64,000 nucleotides of DNA from Sphingomonas gellani (GTDB lineage Bacteria > Pseudomonadota > Alphaproteobacteria > Sphingomonadales > Sphingomonadaceae): contig NZ_FOCF01000012.1 in NCBI RefSeq assembly GCF_900110035.1, positions 22,395-86,394 of the forward strand, given 5' to 3'. The position numbers and the translations under genes were made by a program. How positions within the stretch are numbered: position 1 is the stretch's first letter; each line of letters starts with the position of its first letter. Under the pieces are notes generated by a model, which was not told where the DNA came from, made no database searches, and saw only the letters and a list, made by a program, of their open reading frames with translations. Positions 33,513 to 40,991 of this stretch are shown piece after piece.

Positions 33513-34859
33513 CCTATAGCTCCGGCACCTCGTCCGACCATTCGCCTCGCAGTACCGAAGGCCACCCTGCCCGCTGCGGTCGAACCGCCTGCTAACGCAT
33601 CCGGGATCGACGATGCATTGATGCTATTGCAGCTGCGCACCGCGCAGAAAAAGGAGCGCGATGCCTTGGCGGAACGGCGTCGCACCCTGCTCGACCAGCA
33701 CCTCTTCCAGCGCGGCGACACCCGCGAACCGACGCCGGAATACGCCGCCTTCCTGCTGGCCATCCGCGATGATCCGACGCTGCTGCGCTGGCAACTGGAC
33801 AAGGGAGGCAAGCGGCGCGCGCCGGTCATCGCTGGCGGCGATCAGGCGTTCCGTGACCGCTTCTCCGTCTATATGCAGCACCCCGCGGTGCAGCGTCAGG
33901 TAACCAATCTGTTCGAACGGACCTACGATCCGGGCACCGCCTGGCCCGACGAACTGGCACACGGAATGTGGCGGTACGAGCCGGGGCGATACGGCCATCG
34001 CAGCGCGGCCGAGGCCCGCGACGGCTGGGCCGCAGGTGATACTCGGTTCCGCGAGGCACTCGCGCCCGCCGGGGCGCCCCCGCCCATCCTCGACCGTATG
34101 AAGGATCTCATCGTCCCGGACCTGCGGCAGGTGCTGCGCCTCAGTGATGCCGACCTCGTCCGCCTGCTCCATCCGGGCGTCCAGCACGACCTGATCGTCC
34201 GCTGGCGCGAGCAGCAGGAGGAGCGGGTCGAATGCCTGGCCGCCGTTGCCGATGGCACGGCCAGAGTGAACCGCCGCCTCGTCTCGATCGATGGCGGAGC
34301 GGTGCGCCCGAAGGTCATGCTCGATGCCGTGCCACCGACGCTCGCGGCCGCCTTCGCCCGCTGGCAGGACGATCCTGATTTCTATATCGATGTCGCCCTC
34401 GACAGCGCAGCCACAAGAGCCGCCGCCAGGCGAAAGGCGCGGTGTGCCGATCCACATCTGCGTGCGCTTCGAGCGTCCCGGGAGGCAGGCGATACCCCTG
34501 CCGTGCAGCGTGTGCTGGCAGCATGTGTGGCCATGCAAGATGCGACCGCTGCGGGTCGCGCCCATCGCGGATCGGGGCCGGAAATCCCGTATCCCGCGCG
34601 ACCATTCACGCCGGTTCGATCGGGCAAGACCAAGCGCCCCCCCAGCCGGCTGCACAGCGACTGGATCACGCGATTGCCGCCTTGTATGCGCGAAGTGGCC
34701 ATCAGCCCTTACCGGACAGGCACCATCGCCCTTGCGACCCCAGACTGCTCGCGCCTTCTGGCGCTATTTGGTCCTCGAGACCCTGCCTCAAAGCCGACGT
34801 CCTCATCGAAATCGCGTCGCCGCCGGTATCGCATCCGCAAGTTCGCGCTTCCGGAGTGA
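33510..34859 (+). CDS. Hypothetical protein fused to IS remnant, 3' end possibly degenerate
   Basis: The frame is open from inside the IS3 fragment (from 33465). The ATG at 33510 lies within IS-derived sequence, so the native 5' end was probably lost. Residues from about 35 on look like genuine coding sequence with no known domain (LRTAQKKERDALAERRRTLL, VIAGGDQAFRDRFSVYMQHP, LNLFERTYDPG-type and LRQVLRLSDADLVRLLHPGV). The last 100 or so residues are low-complexity and another frame looks comparably plausible there, suggesting decay. No function can be offered. Confidence 0.5.
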   Translation: MPIAPAPRPTIRLAVPKATLPAAVEPPANASGIDDALMLLQLRTAQKKERDALAERRRTLLDQHLFQRGDTREPTPEYAAFLLAIRDDPTLLRWQLDKGGKRRAPVIAGGDQAFRDRFSVYMQHPAVQRQVTNLFERTYDPGTAWPDELAHGMWRYEPGRYGHRSAAEARDGWAAGDTRFREALAPAGAPPPILDRMKDLIVPDLRQVLRLSDADLVRLLHPGVQHDLIVRWREQQEERVECLAAVADGTARVNRRLVSIDGGAVRPKVMLDAVPPTLAAAFARWQDDPDFYIDVALDSAATRAAARRKARCADPHLRALRASREAGDTPAVQRVLAACVAMQDATAAGRAHRGSGPEIPYPARPFTPVRSGKTKRPPSRLHSDWITRLPPCMREVAISPYRTGTIALATPDCSRLLALFGPRDPASKPTSSSKSRRRRYRIRKFALPE

Positions 34860-35055
34860 CCCATAATCCGACGTTCAAGGCGACTGATCGGCTTCCCGAC
34901 TTCCGCCGTTTGTTCATGTGCCTATTCAAGACGCTGACCGCGGGCCGCCGACGCGCCCGACGCGGCCTTTTGAGGCTCCAGTGGCCTACCCTGTCTGGGC
35001 TCGATACTCCGACTGCAAGCGGCAGGCAGGATCAGGCGTCAAGGGAGAAGGCACG

Positions 35056-35241
35056 ATGACGGACAGGCTTTGGAAGGTGACAGTGAGCTGCCTCTTCCCG
35101 ATGGGAAAGCCGATCGAGAAGGTTTTCGAGGTCCATCACGCCACCGAAGAGGGTGCGCGTGACGCGGCATTGGGACAGGAAGCGACCGCACATGGTGGGT
35201 CTTCGATTCCGACGATCGTAAAGATCGAGGAGATTAGATAG
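35056..35241 (+). CDS. Small hypothetical protein
   Basis: A 61-residue protein from the ATG at 35056 with an AAGGGAGAAGG ribosome-binding stretch upstream. The sequence MTDRLWKVTVSCLFPMGKPI, KVFEVHHATEEGARDAALGQ reads like a compact alpha/beta protein. Family not recognised. The earlier in-frame start at 34918 gives a non-coding-like N-terminus. Confidence 0.6.
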   Translation: MTDRLWKVTVSCLFPMGKPIEKVFEVHHATEEGARDAALGQEATAHGGSSIPTIVKIEEIR

Positions 35242-35332
35242 TTTGCCACTCAGGATCGGGAGTGATCAACGGAGCGAATAGTCCGAATGTCCCTGTCAAA
35301 CAGCTATGGTGGATCAAGGGACGGCTTTGGAA

Positions 35333-35545
35333 ATGGCAGACGAAGCGAGATTGTACCGCGAGCGTGCCACGGCCGAACGTCAGATCGCTGACGGTACGAT
35401 ATTGCCGAATGTTCGCGACAGGGCTCTCCATGCGGCAAGACGCTGGGAGGAGCTGGCGGATCAGGCCGAACGGTCGAAGGTGGCTGCTGCGGCACGGCAA
35501 GGTAGCGCGGCCTATTCATCTGCAATAGCGCGACCAGCTAGCTAA
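35333..35545 (+). CDS. Small conserved hypothetical protein
   Basis: A 70-residue protein: MADEARLYRERATAERQIAD then PNVRDRALHAARRWEELADQ. It is a charged helical protein of a type I recall as common in Sphingomonas genomes, with a central NVR/RALHAA-W-E signature. Function unknown. A strong terminator follows at 35638. Confidence 0.68.
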   Translation: MADEARLYRERATAERQIADGTILPNVRDRALHAARRWEELADQAERSKVAAAARQGSAAYSSAIARPAS

Positions 35546-35637
35546 TTTCTGCTGCGGCGCACAAAAACTGCTTGCGTGGTGAGGGCAGTCGGCACACCAT
35601 CGTCGTGCCTTTCAGGCATCCTCTCCTAAAAACTTCA

Positions 35638-35663
35638 GGGCCGGCCCGACCGGCCCTTTTTTT
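35638..35663 (+). terminator. Rho-independent terminator
   Basis: Perfect stem GGGCCGG-CCCGA-CCGGCCC followed by seven Ts (35657-35663). It ends the small-gene transcript at 35545. Confidence 0.85.
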
Positions 35664-35746
35664 GGTCTGCTATGCACCGGCAGATCAGCGAAGTACGTCC
35701 GGCCGGCATCGGTAGCAGGCTAGCTGCTCTTGCCGTACGCCTGTTG

Positions 35747-36112
35747 TCACAACCCGCCCTGAAAATTGAAGGTGAAGCGGTACGATCGCATCCTGGTTCG
35801 AGGTCGTGTCGTGCGCGGGAGCGGAGTTGCTTCGATCAGCGTCAGATTGCCGTCCGCGACATGGACGGGCACGCCGGGCTGAAGATCGAACTGTCTCGAC
35901 CACCCGCCTCCGAACACGGTCACCTGCACGATCAAACGGTCCGCCTGGATACACAGCACGTCGGCCGGGCAGCGGCTGTCCTCGATCACGCGATCCGCTC
36001 GAACCCGAGGACCGTTGACGGCCGTCATCTGCCCCAGGCGTACCGGCCCTTCCACCGGGCGGGTAGAAGCGCAGCCGGCGAGAAACGGTATGATCGGAAC
36101 GATTACTGCCAT
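35747..36112 (-). CDS. Small lipoprotein of unknown function
   Basis: A 121-residue protein from the ATG at 36112 with a lipobox signal (VIVPIIPFLAGC). The mature part contains a cysteine pair in VIEDSRCPADVLCIQADRLI and a beta-rich tail (YRFTFNFQGGL). It lies 19 bases after the I78-type inhibitor gene on the same strand and is probably co-transcribed. Family not assigned. Confidence 0.72.
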   Translation of the reverse strand: MAVIVPIIPFLAGCASTRPVEGPVRLGQMTAVNGPRVRADRVIEDSRCPADVLCIQADRLIVQVTVFGGGWSRQFDLQPGVPVHVADGNLTLIEATPLPRTTRPRTRMRSYRFTFNFQGGL

Positions 36113-36131
36113 TCTCACCAATCGGCCATGC

Positions 36132-36422
36132 TTAGCCACAGGATGCGGCAACCACCTGACCTTCGGTGATCGTGACCGTGACGCGTTCTTCGCGGAAGTC
36201 CTTCGTGGTTGCATCACCGGGGGCAATACGCCGAACGATCGAGCTTCCGGTCGCCTGGTGGATGGCAGCATCGTCGGGAGCGGCCTTGCCGACCAGGGCT
36301 GCGGCATCGGCGGGGCGGCAGACCTTCCGTCCGGGCTCGGTGGTCCCGGTCGTTGCGCAAGCACCAAGGCCGGCAAGTCCCAACACCGGCACGAGCATGC
36401 CGGCCACGTTCTTTCTCATCAT
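36132..36422 (-). CDS. I78-family peptidase inhibitor-like lipoprotein
   Basis: A 96-residue protein with a lipoprotein signal ending LGLAGLGAC. A domain follows matching inhibitor I78: CRPADAAALVGKAAPDDAAI, then IVRRIAPGDATTKDFREERV and VTITEGQVVAASCG, with the terminal Cys forming the usual disulfide partner. Start at the ATG at 36422 after GGAG. Such proteins inhibit secreted serine proteases in the periplasm. It is followed by the lipoprotein gene at 35747. Confidence 0.78.
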   Translation of the reverse strand: MMRKNVAGMLVPVLGLAGLGACATTGTTEPGRKVCRPADAAALVGKAAPDDAAIHQATGSSIVRRIAPGDATTKDFREERVTVTITEGQVVAASCG

Positions 36423-36561
36423 CGTTTCTCCGTCAGCGAAGTCTGCCCGGCTTTGTAACGGGGCGAAGCTGAACGGTAGACGGAGGTGGCAGGAGATGAC
36501 CTTGCCGTCGGTCAGCCGGCCAGCATCAGGGCAGTCGTCCAACCGGGATGGTAGCTTGGAA

Positions 36562-37371
36562 CTAGGTCAGCCCGGCTGTCTGAGCGATCATCAGCCGCCA
36601 ATCCTCGGCCAGTCGCCCGTCTTCGCCAAAGTTCACCGACAACCAGGCCGGCGCCGCCCCTTGCTCCGCCTGATACTGAATCTCCAGCACATGGCTGGTG
36701 TGCGTGGTAGTCGATGTCTGGTGCGTGGTGGTCGATTTGCCTTTGGACAGCACCGCGACGTTGCGGGTGGGTGCCACGGCATAGCGCCGGCCGTGCTCGG
36801 TCGTGCTGGTGGATGTCTGGCTGGTTTTTGTCGTTATGTTGACCCGGACCTGGCGGACGGTCTGGCGGCCGGCCATCAGCAGATGCTGCCAGCGGGTTGT
36901 CGGACCGAAATAATAGATGAACCCCGTATCGGGGAACACGCCGACGAAATCATAGTCGCGACGAACCCATTGGTAGCGTCCCCGGTTCATGAGTGGGACG
37001 AAGCGCTTCACCTCCTCGACGCCAATGGCAATCAACTGCGCAGGCGTCGGATCGGTCGGCTTGCCGATGACCGCCGAGACCATGCCTGCCAGGCAGAGTG
37101 CTCCAAATCCGACGATCGCCGCCAGAATAAAACCTGACACGATGTAGCCGTGGAATACGCAATACAGCAGGGTCGCCAGGGCAATAAGGCCGGGCACGGC
37201 CACCATCCGCGTCTCGCGTTTGTCTATCTTTGCTTTGATCACCTTGCTTGCGGCCACGATGCGCGCATGGGCATCGAGAAAAGTGCTGGCAGCGTGGGTC
37301 AGCAGGACTGGTTGTTCGGCCGGAACCCCGGTGCTGATCGGACGCGGTATGCCGAAATTTGATCCTGTCAT
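36562..37371 (-). CDS. Two-helix membrane protein, last gene of the ExoVII-helicase operon
   Basis: About 269 residues from the ATG at 37371, which overlaps the helicase stop (ATGA). Two adjacent transmembrane helices (VAVPGLIALATLLYCVFHGY and a following FILAAIVGFGALCLAGMV) precede a soluble region with EVKRFVPLMNRGRYQWVRRD and a Thr-rich stretch (KSTTTHQTSTTTHTSHVLEI). I do not recognise a domain. Tight coupling to the helicase gene argues it belongs to the same system, perhaps as membrane anchor or effector; the effector role is speculation. Confidence 0.75.
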   Translation of the reverse strand: MTGSNFGIPRPISTGVPAEQPVLLTHAASTFLDAHARIVAASKVIKAKIDKRETRMVAVPGLIALATLLYCVFHGYIVSGFILAAIVGFGALCLAGMVSAVIGKPTDPTPAQLIAIGVEEVKRFVPLMNRGRYQWVRRDYDFVGVFPDTGFIYYFGPTTRWQHLLMAGRQTVRQVRVNITTKTSQTSTSTTEHGRRYAVAPTRNVAVLSKGKSTTTHQTSTTTHTSHVLEIQYQAEQGAAPAWLSVNFGEDGRLAEDWRLMIAQTAGLT

Positions 37372-40300
37372 CAGTACCTCGACATTACCGAGTTGAGATC
37401 TGCAAACACCCCAGCCGATTGCCACAGTGCCTTGTTGCCAATGACGTAAACCGCTTCCTTTGCCCGCGTGACGGCGACGTTGAGGAGATTGGGATCCTTG
37501 CCGGCCCAGGCACGAGCGCCCGGCTGGTCCTCGTTCGGAGCGCCGAGAACAAAGATCACAGCCTCAGCTTCGCGGCCCTGCACGGTGTGGATCGTGCCGA
37601 TGTGGGTGCGGGTCCAACGATCAAGCTCAGGAATGGCATGGGCGAGTAAGGGGCTGTCGCGAAACAGCCGTCGCAGGCCATTTGCGACAATCACGAACGG
37701 CGTCACGATATAGAGGTCGGGCTTGATACCGGTGCTGACGATCCGTTCGATCATCGCCAGTGCTTCCTGTCCCTCCCGCAGGCACCATTTGTCCTCGCCT
37801 GATCCGATCACATCGATCCAGCGGGATGGTCCGATAAGGTCGCGAATAGCCGACGCTCGCTCGGTTTTGGCCTGCACCATCAGGTTCTCGTAGGCGATCC
37901 GATTTGCAATATCGAACATGGGAGACGAACATCGGCGATGCACCAGCAGCGGCACGCCGACTGTTCGACTACCGATCCGAGCCGGAAACTCGGCAAACCA
38001 TGCCGTCGCATCATCGGCGAGTGTCTGCACCGAGGCAGTAGGTGCGCCGAAGCGCTGAGGGTCGACATTGAACGTCTGACAGATCGCCGCAGTCAGCCGA
38101 TCGGGCAGGAGAACGACGGGTTGCACCTGAACAGGATCACCGACCACAATAGCCCGGTTGGCGCGCATGATCGCACCGACGGCCTGCTGCGGCGCGGCTT
38201 GGCCGGCTTCGTCGACGAGTAGCCAGCCCAATGCTTCTGCCGGAACACGTGCGAGCATTGTGCCGACCGAGGCGAAGGTGGTCGATACCGCCGGCACAAC
38301 GAGAAACAGGCTGGACCACAGGTCCGGGATCATCACGTCCTTGGTTTGGTCTGCGAAGCCTTTGCCGTCGAGCATTTGCAACATGACGTTGAGGTTGTGG
38401 CGCAGCGGTTTCGCGGCGGCGTCGATGAAGGCGCGATGCAGGTCCAACGCCGCCTGGAACAGCGCATCACGCTGACGGTGCTCTTCAGCGGTGAGCCATG
38501 GCGCGGTCGGCTGGCGCTGCTCGTTTGCCTGATCGAAAAAGGCGTCGTCGATAATCGGAGCCTGACGTGCCGCCCGATCATGCCGAAGCTGCTCCAGCAG
38601 CGGACGTAAGCTCTGCTCAATGCTCGCAGCACGGGACGCGCCGCCGAACCCAAGCCATGGGGAGGACGCGACCAATCCAGCCAACGGCTTTGAGATTACG
38701 CCGGCATCAGATGCTGCCGCGGCGTCTGCGGCCAGTGCTGAGGATAGCGGTAAATGCTCGGCTTTCCAGCGGCGGTAACTGGCTAGCCGAAAAAGCTGCT
38801 GCACCCAGCCTGGTCGGCCTATGGCATGATCGCGTGCAGCGTTGAACGATCGCTCGACGGCCGGAAGGTGACGCCAACGCTGACGGAAGGCTTCTACGGC
38901 TGCCGTGGTCTCGGTGACCTGCTTCTCCAACAGGCGGAAGCGGGTGCGGGCAGCCTGCCAGCGGCGCAGGGCTTCACGTCGTTCGACTGGCGGATCAAGT
39001 TCAGTGACGATGATCGGTGGGCGCTTGCTGCCGTCAGCTTGTTCAACCTCCGGCTTACGTCCGTCGACTGCCTTCAAATAGTTGAACAGACCGGTATCCG
39101 GGTCCCACCAGAAACTATCTTTGAAGGCGGCCCGGTTGGCACCGTTGCCGAGCACCGCGGCTATGGCGCCCCAGCTTTCGGCTCCGAGCAGCCCGTCAGC
39201 AAGCGGCTTGAAATACCGTAGGTCGGGCGCATCATCGGCTACCGCTCCCAGCGCCGGCAGCTCGGCACTGACATTTTCGACAGCCTTGTTGTTCGACGAT
39301 GCAATCAGCATCTCGAACCCCTTGAGGCTCTTGTCGATGCGATAAAGCTGGAGCCAGCCGTTGCCGGCTTGCAGCTTATGGCCAGACGACGAGAATGCTT
39401 TTTCCGGATCGTCTAGCGCAGCCATGGCGCTTGCACGCTGGGTGACGAGAGCGGCGACAACGTCACGCAGCAACGTCGTCTTACCGGTGCCAGGCGGGCC
39501 GTTGACCGCCAAGATTTCACCACTGCCCTGCTCGATGGCTAGGTTGACGGCTGCCTGTTGCATCAAAACCAGCGGATGTCGGCCGGGGCCAGGCCAGCGT
39601 GCGGTCGGGAATCGTGCAGGTGCGACTGCGTGCTCGATCGCCGTCTCGTCGTTCAGCAGATCGCGGCGTGATGAGGGTGCCAGCGCTCCTATGAACCGCT
39701 GGAGTGCCGGTGGAGCCTGTTTGTCGCGGAACAGCAGAGTGGCGGCGTGCAAATCCTTGAGAAAGAAGCTGTTAAGCAGCAACGGCTCGGGTGGATTTTT
39801 TGATTTGAAAGCCACCAGGCTGCGCACGGCAAAGACTGGTGGGCGGACCATGGTCCGATCGACGCCAAGCTCGTCGACCAGCCAGTGATGGGCATCTGTG
39901 ATGGCGGCCATGTCTAGAGGCTTGGGCCTGCCGTCCGGACCTTCACGAAACAGCCGATCATGCAGCGTTTCTTGTAAACCCTCGCCTATGGCCTGCCATT
40001 CGCTAAGCGTTGCCGGGTCGTCCGTCAGGGCAAGCGGCAGACCCCATGCAAAGCTGGATATCACAGCACAGTTATCCGGAATTGGTCGGCCTTCGCGATC
40101 GACGATTACGACCGCGAGGGGTGTTTCACCACGCGCACTTGGTCGCTCGGGACGATTGTCGGCGAAGCGCTGAAGCAGTTGCTCCATGGCAGGCTGCATG
40201 GCCAACGAGCCAAGCACTATCTGGAAAAAGAGTCGCGTGTTGTGAGGAGATTTGGCCGTCCCATCTGCCCACGGCAGCCCGTTTTCAAAACGGGCGACAC

Positions 40301-40694
40301 GGCGACCATCGCCGGCTGCTAGATCAGCCGGGGTCTTGAAGGATGCCGGTGACAAGACTTCCAACACCGTCCAGGCCCGTAATATGTTTTGCGGATCGTT
40401 CGGATCGGTGCTTCTGGGAGGCGGCGACACGGGACGTCTAGGCGAGCTGGCCGCACGCGATGGTGATAGGTTTGCTGGTGTCGGCTGCTGCTTCGCTATC
40501 TGAGCTTCTGCCGACGCGTTGGAATCGCCACGCATCTTTTCCAGCCTGCCGCGCAGGCGGAGCGCGCGTTGGGTATTGCGATGCCCCAGCTCAGCCAGGA
40601 TCTGATCATTGATGGGATGAGACCCGGAGATATCGGTGACCAGCTTTTCAAGTTGGTCGATAGCCAGGTCGGCATAGGGACGTGGTGTGTTCAT
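37371..40694 (-). CDS. Large SF1 helicase (UPF1/Dna2-like)
   Basis: About 1107 residues (ATG at 40694; a longer open frame begins at 40730). Walker A is NGPPGTGKTTLLRDVVAALV near residue 400. Motif II reads WLLVDEAGQAAPQQAVGAIM. Motif III-like VVGDPVQVQPVV follows. Motifs V/VI at the C-terminus are IHTVQGREAEAVIFVLG and LLNVAVTRAKEAVYVIGN. This is the UPF1-like SF1 layout. The N-terminal 380 residues and the long insert between Walker A and motif II are not recognised. It is third in an operon after ExoVII-like large and small subunits. Confidence 0.9.
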   Translation of the reverse strand: MNTPRPYADLAIDQLEKLVTDISGSHPINDQILAELGHRNTQRALRLRGRLEKMRGDSNASAEAQIAKQQPTPANLSPSRAASSPRRPVSPPPRSTDPNDPQNILRAWTVLEVLSPASFKTPADLAAGDGRRVARFENGLPWADGTAKSPHNTRLFFQIVLGSLAMQPAMEQLLQRFADNRPERPSARGETPLAVVIVDREGRPIPDNCAVISSFAWGLPLALTDDPATLSEWQAIGEGLQETLHDRLFREGPDGRPKPLDMAAITDAHHWLVDELGVDRTMVRPPVFAVRSLVAFKSKNPPEPLLLNSFFLKDLHAATLLFRDKQAPPALQRFIGALAPSSRRDLLNDETAIEHAVAPARFPTARWPGPGRHPLVLMQQAAVNLAIEQGSGEILAVNGPPGTGKTTLLRDVVAALVTQRASAMAALDDPEKAFSSSGHKLQAGNGWLQLYRIDKSLKGFEMLIASSNNKAVENVSAELPALGAVADDAPDLRYFKPLADGLLGAESWGAIAAVLGNGANRAAFKDSFWWDPDTGLFNYLKAVDGRKPEVEQADGSKRPPIIVTELDPPVERREALRRWQAARTRFRLLEKQVTETTAAVEAFRQRWRHLPAVERSFNAARDHAIGRPGWVQQLFRLASYRRWKAEHLPLSSALAADAAAASDAGVISKPLAGLVASSPWLGFGGASRAASIEQSLRPLLEQLRHDRAARQAPIIDDAFFDQANEQRQPTAPWLTAEEHRQRDALFQAALDLHRAFIDAAAKPLRHNLNVMLQMLDGKGFADQTKDVMIPDLWSSLFLVVPAVSTTFASVGTMLARVPAEALGWLLVDEAGQAAPQQAVGAIMRANRAIVVGDPVQVQPVVLLPDRLTAAICQTFNVDPQRFGAPTASVQTLADDATAWFAEFPARIGSRTVGVPLLVHRRCSSPMFDIANRIAYENLMVQAKTERASAIRDLIGPSRWIDVIGSGEDKWCLREGQEALAMIERIVSTGIKPDLYIVTPFVIVANGLRRLFRDSPLLAHAIPELDRWTRTHIGTIHTVQGREAEAVIFVLGAPNEDQPGARAWAGKDPNLLNVAVTRAKEAVYVIGNKALWQSAGVFADLNSVMSRY

Positions 40695-40760
40695 CCACGC
40701 CGAGCTTAACCGTCGAGCAAACGAAGGCAAACAGAAGCGCTACGCCGTCAAGCCAGGCGA

Positions 40761-40991
40761 TCATGATAACGCCTGCTCCCCAATCAGCTTGCGGACGGAC
40801 TCAATGCGCTCCTGGCAATGTGCCGCGAGCACATTCGCTCGCCTCACCAGTGGTTCGATCGCGTCCACGTCAGGAATCTGCCCCTGCTCTGGCTTCAGCT
40901 TGGCGGCAATCGCCTGCAATTCGGCATAGGCATCTGCGAATTTGGCAGGCGCCGGCTCGTTGGCTCCTTTGATCATCACGCTGGTATTCAT
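40761..40991 (-). CDS. Exonuclease VII small subunit-like protein (XseB homologue)
   Basis: A 76-residue protein. FADAYAELQAIAAKLKPEQG, then LVRRANVLAAHCQERIESVR matches the XseB coiled-coil (F-x-A-x-ELexIv-kLe, then RCqe-L) closely. Its start overlaps the stop of the large-subunit gene by 4 bases. In the classical enzyme multiple small subunits bind each large subunit; that stoichiometry is assumed, not seen, here. It is almost certainly not the housekeeping xseB, given its operon. Confidence 0.8.
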   Translation of the reverse strand: MNTSVMIKGANEPAPAKFADAYAELQAIAAKLKPEQGQIPDVDAIEPLVRRANVLAAHCQERIESVRKLIGEQALS

